Source of the DNA: an uncultured Lachnospiraceae bacterium
Lineage (GTDB): Bacteria > Bacillota > Clostridia > Lachnospirales > Lachnospiraceae
Assembly (NCBI GenBank): GCA_947173945.1
Contig: CAMWGV010000005.1
Coordinates: 1 to 64,000 of the forward strand
DNA: 64,000 nt
Direction: 5' to 3'
Shown here: positions 1 to 9,934 of the stretch, piece after piece
How positions within the stretch are numbered: position 1 is the stretch's first letter
Layout of the letters: every line of letters starts with the position of its first letter
Notes under the pieces: generated by a model
Databases searched by the model: none
Told to the model about the DNA's origin: nothing
What the model saw: only the letters and a program-made list of their open reading frames with translations
Translations under genes and position numbers: made by a program

Positions 1-180
1 ACTTTTTCTTCCACTCGATTTTCTCCTTCTACCACTGATTAATTTTCTTTTAAGTTGTCTTTTATTTCTAAACCTTCTTTTTTATTAGGCTTTAAACTAC
101 CTTTGCTTTTATTGTAAATATCTTTCCACTCTTTTATCATTTCTTCAGTAGGTTCTTGCATTAGCATATTTATATCTCCT

Positions 181-387
181 CTACAAATTACTAAAATATT
201 TTTTCAAATGGTTTTTAATATCTTGTGACGTAACAGGAATTTCTGTATCTAGGAAAGGATATTCTAACTGCACTTTTTTGTCTTCGGATATAATATGCAC
301 CCTATGACCATGCTCATTGATTCTCACGTACCAATAATAATTTATTCCTTCATATACTATTTTGCGTTTATTTTTCTTGGATACCAT
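181..387 (-). CDS. hypothetical protein (68 aa)
   Basis: ORF with start MVSKKNKRK preceded by GGAGG; no family recognised. Confidence 0.5.
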   Translation of the reverse strand: MVSKKNKRKIVYEGINYYWYVRINEHGHRVHIISEDKKVQLEYPFLDTEIPVTSQDIKNHLKKYFSNL

Positions 388-433
388 ATTTCCTCCACAA
401 TAAAGCTTTGATTGAAGATGAATAAAGCATAAA

Positions 434-904
434 TTAATCTCTCGAACACTTCTCTGCATCAATAGCCAGCACTACCATCAGTGCCATCAGACCGTCCTCC
501 GGTCTTACAACATCAATTACATATGTATCCGTCATACGGAACAACTCCTTGCTGACGGTAGCGATATGGCAGCCTGCGCCGTCGGTAATCTGATAATCCC
601 ATTCCAAGAAGTCACCATTAATCTGCCATCCATTGCAGTCAAAATTAAATCTTGGTTTAAAGAATGTGAATTCTTTGGCAATACAACCTACATAAGAATC
701 CCGAATATATAGTTCAAACTTGGGAAGGAAGGTCAGCACTACCTCCTTGACGGTGCCGATATGCTGGCCGGAAGCATCTAAAATATGCAGGCAATGCCCC
801 CATGACAGCTTCCCCTCTACTGTGTATACGGTATTCCCATTCTCATCGTAAATATCATAGCTGTCCAGCCATGAAAAAAATCTTTGTTTAAATAGTAATC
901 TCAT
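434..904 (-). CDS. LURP-one-related / YxjI-like (tubby C-terminal-like fold) protein
   Basis: Translation MRLLFKQRFFSWLDSYDIYDENGNTVYTVEGKLSWGHCLHI... matches the LURP-one repeat pattern; start chosen at MRLLFKQ after the GGGAG RBS. Confidence 0.7.
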   Translation of the reverse strand: MRLLFKQRFFSWLDSYDIYDENGNTVYTVEGKLSWGHCLHILDASGQHIGTVKEVVLTFLPKFELYIRDSYVGCIAKEFTFFKPRFNFDCNGWQINGDFLEWDYQITDGAGCHIATVSKELFRMTDTYVIDVVRPEDGLMALMVVLAIDAEKCSRD

Positions 905-979
905 GAATAGTTCTCCCTTCTTAAGCCAATAGATATATCTTTTCACTATGTTTCATACAGAAAATCGTTGTTCCTCAAT

Positions 980-1621
980 TCAAATTGCCACTTCGATATT
1001 TTCAAGAGCTTTTCTCATTTGAGAATAGTCCTGTTCGTTATTCGCAGCGTAATTCATCTGAATATCGCCGCCGTTTTCCATCAGTGCAATCCGCCCACCA
1101 TTTTTACCGTAAACTGTGATATTCCAATCGTACAGCCAATTTTCAAAGCTGCCGAGTTTCGGGAACATTTGCTCTATCTTCTCCTTTTCTTCGGGAGTTA
1201 TAAAATAAAATGCCTCGGGATTAAAAGCAAGGCAAATGCTCGCTTGATAATCAAACATCGCACATAAAAACTCCGAAACATGCAGTGAACTTAATTTCCA
1301 CTCGCTGTCATCAACGCTCGTATAAACGGGCGGGTCGGGGAGATGCACGTCCGATTTTTTCACAGCAGCTTGGCAAACGCCTTGATTTTCATTGAAAAAA
1401 ACTATGTAGTCGGATTTTAAAAGCGACTTGTAGCGGTTCGGCAATATCAGCTCGTCCTGCAAGCCGTGAATCTCTTTTGATGCGCCGTATTTAAGAAAAA
1501 AGCTTTCCAGCTCAAACGGCAAAGCGCCGACCTCTGCTTTCACGCCGGCAATCTCCTCCTCAGAATAACCAACAGGCAGCGATACTTTAAACAACTTTAA
1601 TATATCCTCGTATTTATTCAT
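980..1621 (-). CDS. SMI1/KNR4 (SUKH) family protein, possible immunity protein
   Basis: PVGYSEEEIAGVKAEVGALPFELESFFLKYGA resembles the SUKH N-terminal motif; acidic C-terminal half. Confidence 0.65.
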   Translation of the reverse strand: MNKYEDILKLFKVSLPVGYSEEEIAGVKAEVGALPFELESFFLKYGASKEIHGLQDELILPNRYKSLLKSDYIVFFNENQGVCQAAVKKSDVHLPDPPVYTSVDDSEWKLSSLHVSEFLCAMFDYQASICLAFNPEAFYFITPEEKEKIEQMFPKLGSFENWLYDWNITVYGKNGGRIALMENGGDIQMNYAANNEQDYSQMRKALENIEVAI

Positions 1622-1689
1622 AGTAACTCCCCTTAAATTTATTTATTCTTTTTGTCTGAAACATACTCAGTAGGGTTGATCAATCTACC

Positions 1690-1842
1690 TCACATAATCT
1701 GATTGGTATCATATGCCGTAAACCATCTATCATCACCTTCATCGACTAATTTTTCGGCATTTATATCATTTTCTATCTCCTTTTTCAATCTGCAATAGGT
1801 ATATGCATCTATTATACTACTTTTGTGTTTTTCACTCAACAT
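1690..1842 (-). pseudogene. short ORF / possible gene fragment (50 aa)
   Basis: MLSEKHKSSIIDAYTYCRLKKEIENDINAEKLVDEGDDRWFTAYDTNQIM; no RBS seen, shorter than the ORF-track cutoff. Confidence 0.25.
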
Positions 1843-1991
1843 TGCACTATTTTGGGTGGACTTATAAGGAAATCATAAAGTACAATAGCCTCTAAAATAT
1901 GTTATACTCAAAAAAATTTGAAATTGTCTATTGACTCTCACGGAACGTTATAGATTAAAGTAATTATATCAAGAACAGGAGGACATCAGCG

Positions 1992-2840
1992 ATGAGGACA
2001 GTAAAGGAAATATCGGATTTAACAGGTATAAGCGTACGCACACTTCACTACTATGATGAAATCGGATTGTTGAAGCCGACCAAGAAAAGTGAAGCTGGAT
2101 ACCGGCTTTATGACGATAAGGCATTGGAAACATTGCAACAGATTTTGTTTTTCCGTGAATTTGATATTCCTCTGAAAGAAATCAAGGCTGTTATGGAAAT
2201 TCCTGCCCTTGAAAGGAACCAGATTTTAACAATGCAGCGGAAAATGCTGATAGCAAAAAAAGAGCGCATGGAGCGTCTGATTGCCAGCATTGATGACATT
2301 ATGAAAGGAGAAAATAAAATGGATTTTGCAATTTTCAGCAAAACAGAAATACAAGAAATGTTCCAGACTATGCTTGAGCATATACCGGAGAATATTAGAA
2401 ACATTGCAATTAAAGAATTTGGAAGCATTGAACAATGGAAAGCGCATTATATGGAAGTCGTATCTTCAGAAAAGATGCAAAAAAGCTATGCAAAGGTAGT
2501 GGAATGGTATGGCGGAAAAGACAAATTTTTATCCGTCGCCCAAAATCCCATTAGCAAAGAAGTTGCAGAAAGTTATAACAAACGGTTGGAAGATATTTTG
2601 CAAAAACTAATTGCAAAACAGGATTGTGCCGTGGATTCTTTTGAGGTAAAAGAGATTATCGGACAATACGGCTTTGTTATGAAACAGTTTTCACAGATAA
2701 AAGAGGAAAAAGGACTTATGCTGGCACAGGCACAATATTACCGCAATGAAAAAATCAAGCCGATGATAGATGAAAAATATGGTGAAGGGGCTTCCGATTT
2801 TTTCGCACAGGCGATTGAATCCTTTTATGAAAAAGTATAA
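1992..2840 (+). CDS. MerR family transcriptional regulator with TipAS-type ligand-binding domain
   Basis: N-terminal MerR HTH (ISVRTLHYYDEIGLLKPTKKSEAGYRLYDD) plus TipAS-like C-terminal domain. Confidence 0.85.
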   Translation: MRTVKEISDLTGISVRTLHYYDEIGLLKPTKKSEAGYRLYDDKALETLQQILFFREFDIPLKEIKAVMEIPALERNQILTMQRKMLIAKKERMERLIASIDDIMKGENKMDFAIFSKTEIQEMFQTMLEHIPENIRNIAIKEFGSIEQWKAHYMEVVSSEKMQKSYAKVVEWYGGKDKFLSVAQNPISKEVAESYNKRLEDILQKLIAKQDCAVDSFEVKEIIGQYGFVMKQFSQIKEEKGLMLAQAQYYRNEKIKPMIDEKYGEGASDFFAQAIESFYEKV

Positions 2841-2938
2841 TTAAATATTCGTCACAAGTATTGCCAAAGAGCAGGAAATCTTCTGAAGTCTCCTGCTCTT
2901 TATCCTGCAACACATAATAGTCCAATCCGCATATCTCA

Positions 2939-3604
2939 TTATGATATTACATGATAAACCATTACGAAATGACACAGACTTCCAATCATAACACATACAT
3001 GAAAAATTTCATGTGTTCCAAAATATCTGTGACGCTCATTGTACGCCTTAACTCTTGGTGTCCTTATTGCATAGATAATTCCTCCGATTGTATAGATAAT
3101 TCCACCCGTCAAGAGCCACACAAACTCTGAGGTTGCCATGTTGTTCATAATCGGCGTAAATGCCATAACACACATCCAGCCCATGGCAATATACATAACC
3201 GAGGATAACCATTTTGGACAGGTCACCCAACAAAGCTTAAAAATAATTCCAAGAATACCAACCATCCAGACAAGAGAAAGAAGAATGATACCTGTTTTTC
3301 CTCCAATAACAAGCAGACACACTGGTGTGTATGAACCTGCAATCAGGACAAATATCATGGCATGGTCAAATTTTTTTAATATTTTGTTTTTTCTTTCTCC
3401 TATATCAAAGCTATGGTATATTGTACTGGCACCGTAAAGTAAAATCATGCTGACCATGAAAACAAGACAGCTTAAAGTTACATCCGTTCCTCCGGAACAT
3501 GCTCTGATAATAAGCGGCGCTGTTGCAAAAACAGCCATCAACATTCCTATAAGATGTGTGATTGCACTTCCTGGATCTTTAAGCTTTTTTATTGCATTGC
3601 TCAT
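2939..3604 (-). CDS. trhA: hemolysin III family (PAQR-like) membrane protein
   Basis: DPGSAITHLIGM, SxxYHSF, HxxxFVLIAGSYTP, HEIFHVCVMIGSLCHF motifs; start at MSNAIKKLKDPGSA. Confidence 0.88.
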   Translation of the reverse strand: MSNAIKKLKDPGSAITHLIGMLMAVFATAPLIIRACSGGTDVTLSCLVFMVSMILLYGASTIYHSFDIGERKNKILKKFDHAMIFVLIAGSYTPVCLLVIGGKTGIILLSLVWMVGILGIIFKLCWVTCPKWLSSVMYIAMGWMCVMAFTPIMNNMATSEFVWLLTGGIIYTIGGIIYAIRTPRVKAYNERHRYFGTHEIFHVCVMIGSLCHFVMVYHVIS

Positions 3605-3764
3605 TTCTATCAACCTCCGCTCTATATAATGTAGTTTTGAAAACCATGTATTGTTTTCTTTTATACTACCACATAGAGCTATTGTATGCAATGCATATTT
3701 TTTCATTCATAAAATTTACTTTATTGGTTTTAATTTTATTGTATATAATAATTTTACAATATAC

Positions 3765-4286
3765 CTAAACCATATAGTCAATATGCTTTACGGGTATATC
3801 AGCTTCCACTGTCTGTTCTGCCTGTTCAAGCTTTGCATCCTGAATATCCTCAATGGTTTCTTCCACTGATTCTGACAAATCATCCAACGCATCCAGCAAA
3901 CCTTCGCCTGATGTTCCCTCGCCAATTGCCTCGTTCTTGAGTTCTTCCTTTCTTTCCTCCTCTGTCTTTGGCTCGTTCTTTTTGGCTGCCTCGGCAAGCT
4001 TTTCTCCACGTTCCTTTGCCTCATCCATTATGTGCCACATCTGCTCATTATTGTATGCCTTTTTTGCCGCTGCAATACTATCCTCATAGCTGTGATATGA
4101 TTCCAGCTTCTTGGCAATCTCCTCAACAGTGGAACATTCCATATTTTTCAGGTTCTCTTTTTTATTTTCCCAAAACTCAACCTGACTTTGACACTTAGCC
4201 TGACGCTGCTGTTTCTCTGCCGTGCTTTTTAGTCCGTTATTTGCCATATTTCCAAAAAACCCGTTTTGATTAATTTTTATATTCAT
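3765..4286 (-). CDS. uncharacterised coiled-coil-rich protein, C-terminal tail HIDYMV (tagged family member A)
   Basis: Strong RBS (GGGAGGCGG), N-terminus MNIKINQNGFFGN, C-terminus shared with four other products in the window. Confidence 0.7.
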   Translation of the reverse strand: MNIKINQNGFFGNMANNGLKSTAEKQQRQAKCQSQVEFWENKKENLKNMECSTVEEIAKKLESYHSYEDSIAAAKKAYNNEQMWHIMDEAKERGEKLAEAAKKNEPKTEEERKEELKNEAIGEGTSGEGLLDALDDLSESVEETIEDIQDAKLEQAEQTVEADIPVKHIDYMV

Positions 4287-4588
4287 ATATCCGCCTCCCG
4301 TACTCTGAACACCGCCATCTTATGATTTTGTTACTAAATTTCACTTTATCAAAGCCACAGCGCTGTTATAATCCAACCATTTACATATGTAATCTTTATC
4401 GGCAATTTTAAGCGAAAATGTTATAGATGAAACCATCATTCTATGATGTAACTTTCATATAACTTCCATCTCCTTTTGTATCTTTCTATTTTTTTCAATG
4501 TAATATCAATACAAAAATGACGTCAATGGACATGCAACATTTAAAAACGAGAAACATATACATATAAGAAAACTTAAAAGGTATATAC

Positions 4589-5098
4589 ATGAATACATTG
4601 CCAAATAACCATGTGCTTACAAATATACTGTATGCCGTCTGTCCTGACGCCGTTGCGGACATACTTGGTGGAAAGTCCTATCCCGAGATAAAGGGCAGGG
4701 TAAAATTTTATTACACAACCTATGGTGGAATTTTAATAGAATCAGAACTATTTAATCTACCAAAAAAAGCCCCTGAGGGCTCGCCGAATTTTTTTGGTTT
4801 CCATATACATGAAAATGGTGACTGTTCAGAAAATTTTGAAAAAACAGGCGGGCATTACAATCCTTTAGACAGACAGCATCCATATCATGCAGGAGATATG
4901 CCTCCCATTATTTCATCAGACGGATATGCATGGTCTGTCTTTTATGACTCTATTCTAAGCATTGAGGAAATTATGGATAAGTCTGTAGTTATTCACGACA
5001 TGGCAGACGATTTCACATCACAGCCTTCCGGAAACTCAGGTAGCAAAATCGCCTGCGGTGTTATAAGACCTTATCATTCTTCCTCACGTTCAATCTGA
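4589..5098 (+). CDS. Cu/Zn superoxide dismutase (SodC)-like protein, no signal peptide
   Basis: FHIHENGDC, GGHYNP, HPYHAGDMP and VVIHDMADDFTSQPSGNSGSKIACGVI retain the metal-ligand motifs. Confidence 0.8.
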   Translation: MNTLPNNHVLTNILYAVCPDAVADILGGKSYPEIKGRVKFYYTTYGGILIESELFNLPKKAPEGSPNFFGFHIHENGDCSENFEKTGGHYNPLDRQHPYHAGDMPPIISSDGYAWSVFYDSILSIEEIMDKSVVIHDMADDFTSQPSGNSGSKIACGVIRPYHSSSRSI

Positions 5099-5526
5099 TA
5101 CACCTGATTTTCCGCTTTTGTGGCAAGCTCATTTGCTTTCTGCTCAAGCTCATCCAAATAACGCTTCATCCTCGGATAGGTAGTAACATCCTTGTAAATA
5201 AAATACAACGCAAATATAATCAAAAAAGCAGCCAAAACCGTAGAGAAAATCTCAGAAATACCAAGAACAGGCAACGCCTTATATACTGTTGCACCGCTTC
5301 CAACTAAAGTAACTATCGTCCTTAAGTATGCAAGATGTGTCTGTTCTGCCGACAAACGGCTGTTGTGAAAAGCAAGGTCCGTTCGTATTTTAGAAAGCTC
5401 CGTACGCTCCATGGCAAGATTATTCTGATTGAATGCCATTGCCTGTTTCTTCTTCATGCTGTCCGGTATTTTCCTCGGTGTACCGGACTCAATCTCCGTC
5501 CTAAAGGAATCCTTTTTACTGCTCAT
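5074..5526 (-). CDS. DUF202 (YidH-like) membrane protein
   Basis: NxLAMERTELSKIRTDLAFHNSRLSAEQTHLAYLRTIVTLVGSGATVYK plus C-terminal TM segment. Confidence 0.8.
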   Translation of the reverse strand: MSSKKDSFRTEIESGTPRKIPDSMKKKQAMAFNQNNLAMERTELSKIRTDLAFHNSRLSAEQTHLAYLRTIVTLVGSGATVYKALPVLGISEIFSTVLAAFLIIFALYFIYKDVTTYPRMKRYLDELEQKANELATKAENQVYQIEREEE

Positions 5527-5537
5527 TGAAAAAACCT

Positions 5538-5562
5538 CCTAATATATCTTTATTATATTAGG
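5538..5562 (-). promoter_or_regulatory. stem-loop overlapping the RBS of the DUF202 gene
   Basis: Minus strand CCTAATATA-ATAAAGA-TATATTAGG-AGG; 9-10 bp AU-rich stem whose 3' arm runs into the AGGAGG. Confidence 0.5.
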
Positions 5563-5651
5563 AAAGTTTGTTTTTGTAAATTATTTCCCCAAAATGATTT
5601 TAAATATGATATAATTAGATACTATATTTACTTTTAAGGAAGAATTCGGCT

Positions 5652-7559
5652 ATGAATATTCAAATGCAAATAGGTGGATTATGTCTTATACTGCTTGTTT
5701 TCTACTGCTGTAAGCGCCGTAAAACTCTGGGCTTTTACAGTGGTAAACTTTTTATGATGATTTTATATCTTACCTTTGGCTGCGTTATATTGGATATTCT
5801 GTCTATCATTCTTATTGTAAATCGAAACGTTCTTCCATTATGGCTTGTAAATATTGAATGTAAGGCATACCTCATTTCTCTCGGCAGTATATGCGGCATG
5901 ATGCTCATATATGCAAACGCAGATATAAGACACCTTGCAAAGGCTGACAAATTCACCATCTGTATTTCTGCTGTTGTAATAGCAACCTCAATATTTGTTG
6001 CTCTATCGCCAATAAGCATTTACCAGGAAGGCAATGTAACCTATACATACGGAATGGCGTGTAATATCACATATGTAGGTGCATTTCTTCTTATTATGAC
6101 TACATGTTTCGAACTGATTGTACACGGAAAAACCATGAACCCAAAACGCAGGAGCACTCTCGCTTTTTGGCTTATCATATGGGTTGTGGCATGTCTTATA
6201 CAGTTTTTTAATAAGGAATTTCTACTTGTGGGCTTTGCAGCATCACTTGGTATAGCCATGCTGTTTTTTGAGCTTGAAAATCCTGAATTATATATAGACA
6301 GTGGCACAGGTTTTTATAACAGCTATGCATTTGGAGAATTCATCAGACAAAAATACAGATTAGGTGAAAATATATACGGAATCGTTATTTCATTAGAGGA
6401 TATTCACGAAAAAGATTTCCAGATAACTCAGATAGAGCTTGCAATGTTGGAGGTAAAGCAGTTTTTAAAGCAAATATCTGACGCAGCAGTGTTTAAAACC
6501 GACGGAAGGGAATTTACACTGTTATTTGAAAGCATTGACGACCTGGAGGAAGCACGTCCTGTCATTGAAGAACGCTTTGAGAAGGAATGGCTTACCGGAA
6601 ACGACAGTATTTCAAATGGAGGCTCCGTTTTTTTACAGCCAAATTATTTGGTTATCCCTACCAGCGCTATAGCCAAAAATGCCGAAGAAATGTTAGGTCT
6701 GCTGCGATATTTCCGTCTGCACTGTGATGATACACTTGACGACTACACGATGATACTTGATGAAAATATGATTGCCGGCAAAAAAAGCCGCGATGAAATG
6801 CTGGAGGCAACTGTCAGTGCCATCAAGGAGGATCGTATAAAGGTATTTTTCCAACCTATATACTCAGTTGCAGAAAAGAAATTTGTGTCTGCCGAGGCAT
6901 TGGTGCGCATAATAAACAATGACGGCAGCATAATACCGCCCTATCTTTTTATTCCAATTGCCGAGGAAACAGGACTTATATCACAGATAGGCGAGATTGT
7001 TTTTGAAAAGACATGCCAGTTTATAAAGGAACAAAATATTGAAAAATACGGCATACAGTTTATTGACGTAAACCTTTCAGTTATACAGTGTGAAAATGAA
7101 AATCTTGCTGATACCTTTATCAACATTATGGAAAAGTACGAGCTTCCTCCTAAATATATCAGCCTGGAGATTACCGAGTCATCGGCAGCCATGAAAAAGA
7201 ATATTATGCTTGAAAATATGAACCGCCTTATTGACTACGGCGTTAAATTTGCGTTAGATGATTTTGGAAATGGACAATCCAATTTAAATTACATTGTGGA
7301 TATGCCTGTGAAAATCGTTAAATTTGATTTTGATATGACGCAGGCATATTTCAAGACTGAAAAGGCAAAGTTTGTTTTGCAGGCATCTGCAAAAATGATA
7401 CATGACATGCGCCTTAAAATTGTGTCCGAGGGTGTGGAAACCGCCGAACAGTTTGAAGTTATTTCAGCCCTTGGAATCGATTATATTCAGGGTTATTATT
7501 TCTCAAAGCCGCTTGATGCTGATGCGTTTATTGAGTTTCTTAGGGATAAGAACATATAA
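5652..7559 (+). CDS. membrane-anchored degenerate-GGDEF / EAL protein (c-di-GMP phosphodiesterase candidate)
   Basis: N-terminal multi-TM region; GGDEF signature degenerate (TDGREFTLLFES); EAL domain with EALVR, ALDDFGNGQSN, QGYYFSKPL intact. Confidence 0.9.
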   Translation: MNIQMQIGGLCLILLVFYCCKRRKTLGFYSGKLFMMILYLTFGCVILDILSIILIVNRNVLPLWLVNIECKAYLISLGSICGMMLIYANADIRHLAKADKFTICISAVVIATSIFVALSPISIYQEGNVTYTYGMACNITYVGAFLLIMTTCFELIVHGKTMNPKRRSTLAFWLIIWVVACLIQFFNKEFLLVGFAASLGIAMLFFELENPELYIDSGTGFYNSYAFGEFIRQKYRLGENIYGIVISLEDIHEKDFQITQIELAMLEVKQFLKQISDAAVFKTDGREFTLLFESIDDLEEARPVIEERFEKEWLTGNDSISNGGSVFLQPNYLVIPTSAIAKNAEEMLGLLRYFRLHCDDTLDDYTMILDENMIAGKKSRDEMLEATVSAIKEDRIKVFFQPIYSVAEKKFVSAEALVRIINNDGSIIPPYLFIPIAEETGLISQIGEIVFEKTCQFIKEQNIEKYGIQFIDVNLSVIQCENENLADTFINIMEKYELPPKYISLEITESSAAMKKNIMLENMNRLIDYGVKFALDDFGNGQSNLNYIVDMPVKIVKFDFDMTQAYFKTEKAKFVLQASAKMIHDMRLKIVSEGVETAEQFEVISALGIDYIQGYYFSKPLDADAFIEFLRDKNI

Positions 7560-7582
7560 TGCACTATTTTCAACAATTAAAA

Positions 7583-7624
7583 GAAACTATCACACTAATT
7601 CACTTTAATTAGTGTGATAGTTTC
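7583..7624. terminator. bidirectional intrinsic-type hairpin between convergent genes
   Basis: GAAACTATCACACTAATT-cacttt-AATTAGTGTGATAGTTTC, perfect 18-bp stem. Confidence 0.85.
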
Positions 7625-7650
7625 AAAATCTACATGCTAATTCATCAATT

Positions 7651-8292
7651 CTAAACGGTATAATCAACCATACTTCCACTACCTGCCACAGATGCCGTTT
7701 TTGCACCTGTTGCCAAATCAGACTGAATCTGCTGTAATGATATGGTTCCCCTTGCCTGTTCTCCATACTCTTTTTTCAGACGTGCCAGTTCGTCGTTGTA
7801 AATTGATGTAAACTGCCTTGCCCTTGCAAATTCTTCGTCTGTGCTTATGGCTTTCCAATTTCTTGATACCGGATTGTAAGACAGCGTTTTATTTCCTTTT
7901 GAATCCCAAAACATACATGCAGCATTCATCTTACCGCCTGTTTTTTCCATGCTTGATTCATAAATGGCTTTTCTATCCGGAGATACTGTTTCTCCATGCT
8001 GCATACATAATTTCCTATATGCCGCATCATCTCTTTTTCCGGTAGAAAACTCTTTCCTTGCAAGCTCCTTGATAGCTTCCTCAAATTCTTCCTCCGACAT
8101 TGCAGGCTTATTTCGCTTTGTCATGATATTATCCCAATTTGGTTTTGCAAAGCTGATGTTAACCGGCTTAAAACGCAAAGAAAAGTTCCCATAATCACAT
8201 TGTGCGAATGGGTCACTTGTTTTTTTCTTATTTCCTGACATCTGCTGTATCAAATTAGAATAATAAGAATAATTGTCTCTTGTTATCTGCAT
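7651..8292 (-). CDS. uncharacterised protein with C-terminal tail SMVDYTV (tagged family member B)
   Basis: Start MQITRDNYSYYSN after AAGGAGG; C-terminus ...VAGSGSMVDYTV. Confidence 0.7.
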   Translation of the reverse strand: MQITRDNYSYYSNLIQQMSGNKKKTSDPFAQCDYGNFSLRFKPVNISFAKPNWDNIMTKRNKPAMSEEEFEEAIKELARKEFSTGKRDDAAYRKLCMQHGETVSPDRKAIYESSMEKTGGKMNAACMFWDSKGNKTLSYNPVSRNWKAISTDEEFARARQFTSIYNDELARLKKEYGEQARGTISLQQIQSDLATGAKTASVAGSGSMVDYTV

Positions 8293-8407
8293 ATCACATA
8301 CCTCCTTGTGGAACAGCGTGAAATCCATTTCACTCTATGCCGATTTATTTAAATACAAAGTTAAAATACCCTAAAAAGTTTGTCAAGTATCAACACATCA
8401 AACATAT

Positions 8408-8668
8408 TTACTTATTATAAAATTCCGGATGATCAGCCCTGTACTGCGCTTCTGCCTGTACACGCTTTTTTACAGCTTTCCTGTACGAAATAAATGCAAT
8501 ACCATAAAATACAATACAAATGACAGTACAAACAATTGCAGGACCAAGAAACATATAATCCTTGTCAAAAACCTCCGGCCAGCTGACAATAGCAAATATA
8601 CCGCTTATAACACCTATGCATGACATAAATGTTGTAAAACCATTTTCCCTTAATATTAAAAATCTCAT
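8408..8668 (-). CDS. small membrane protein (two predicted TM segments)
   Basis: MRFLILRENGFTTFMSCIGVISGIFAIVSW...GPAIVCTVICIVFYGIAFISYRKA. Confidence 0.6.
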   Translation of the reverse strand: MRFLILRENGFTTFMSCIGVISGIFAIVSWPEVFDKDYMFLGPAIVCTVICIVFYGIAFISYRKAVKKRVQAEAQYRADHPEFYNK

Positions 8669-8790
8669 CGTGCCTTCTCCTTTGCTGAAAATGTCATTAA
8701 TACCACTCAGAATTATAGCACTATGAATTTTCATGTCAATACAATAGGGACTGTCGGTCTAAGATTTAAGTGTATGGCTTGCCTTTTTTC

Positions 8791-9750
8791 TTAAACACTA
8801 AAATCATATTTACCGCCGGTCTTTTGTACTTCCTCTGACTCAACAGTATCCCAGTCTATTTTTGATATTTTTTCTAAAAGCTCATCCATACTGTCCGCCT
8901 GCACATTCGTACGCTTCGTAGTTTCATTGCTCCTTGAATATCCTTGAATTTCTTTTTCTGCCTTCTTTTCCGCTTTCTTTTCTTCTTCCTTCTTCTTAGC
9001 CCGTTTGTCTTCTCTGAGCTTTTCAAGATGCTCTCTCGACTTTGCACTGGACTTTTCCATTTCAGCGAAGAAATTTGTCGTACCATCTTCATTGAAGACA
9101 ATGCCCATTCTCGTAATTGATACGCCGTCCTTGCCGAAAGCACTCTCAAATCCAAATTTCTTATTGATTTCCTCGGACATTTTTACAGCTTTTTCTACAC
9201 ACTGTAATTTCTCCTTTGCATATTTCTCGTCATTTGCCATGCGTTCCAGCTCTGCACTGGAAAAGATTACAGAAAATTCCTTTGTTCCGCTTTTTGCAAG
9301 AGACTTCAAATCATCGGAACTGTCCCCTACGAAAAAGTCATAATTACTATACTGCTTACGCAACTTTTTCAGATAATCCTGTGCTTTGGATGAAAGCTTC
9401 GACTCTGTTGTGCCTGTCACATTTCTCGTACCGTCAGACGATATGGTTCCGTCCTTCAGCCCTTTTTTTATATTGTCCATCCAGTTGCAAAGAAACGTCA
9501 TTCCCCTCTGGGTTCTGACACCATCCGTTCCCTTTGCAAATTGACTGTACTTTGCATATGCTTCCGGATCATATTTTTCCATGAGCTTTTCTAAATCAGC
9601 AGTTCTGAACGACTTGCCTGTCGTATCTCTGATATCCTCCAGTGTCTCCACTTTCGAAACACCCTTGTTTTCAATTTTCTTTAAATCCCTTCTGCCTCTC
9701 TCCAAGATATCTTGGTAATTGACTAATGCCATGTCCATATTCATGCTCAT
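8791..9750 (-). CDS. uncharacterised protein, C-terminal tail GKYDFSV (tagged family member C; possibly DUF6033-like)
   Basis: Homologous to the 12943-13671 product over QYSNYDFFVGDSS...LERMANDEKYAKE; start MSMNMDMALVNYQD after GGAGG. Confidence 0.72.
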   Translation of the reverse strand: MSMNMDMALVNYQDILERGRRDLKKIENKGVSKVETLEDIRDTTGKSFRTADLEKLMEKYDPEAYAKYSQFAKGTDGVRTQRGMTFLCNWMDNIKKGLKDGTISSDGTRNVTGTTESKLSSKAQDYLKKLRKQYSNYDFFVGDSSDDLKSLAKSGTKEFSVIFSSAELERMANDEKYAKEKLQCVEKAVKMSEEINKKFGFESAFGKDGVSITRMGIVFNEDGTTNFFAEMEKSSAKSREHLEKLREDKRAKKKEEEKKAEKKAEKEIQGYSRSNETTKRTNVQADSMDELLEKISKIDWDTVESEEVQKTGGKYDFSV

Positions 9751-9892
9751 TTCTTTCTCCTCCTTGATTTTAAATTTGAAATCCTTTTCACTTATTATTT
9801 TTCGTAGTTTCCAGTCGCCTGTTTTGCCCAATGCATATAATTTATTACTTCATAAAAATTGTCGGCAATTACGCCCGCTTTTCCTACCCGAA

Positions 9893-9926
9893 TTGCACCA
9901 AATGACTATTTTTGGCACAAAATGAC
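9893..9926 (-). promoter_or_regulatory. LytTR-type direct-repeat operator candidate upstream of 8791-9750
   Basis: GTCATTTTGTGCCA and GTCATTTGGTGCAA (minus strand) at exactly 20-bp period; same element upstream of the LytTR regulator. Confidence 0.6.
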
Positions 9927-9934
9927 CATAAAGT

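Noticed and set aside
1-180. Small ORF at the left edge (39-167, minus strand, 42 aa)
   Set aside because: Has a GGAGA-like RBS, but the product is too short and featureless for a confident call.
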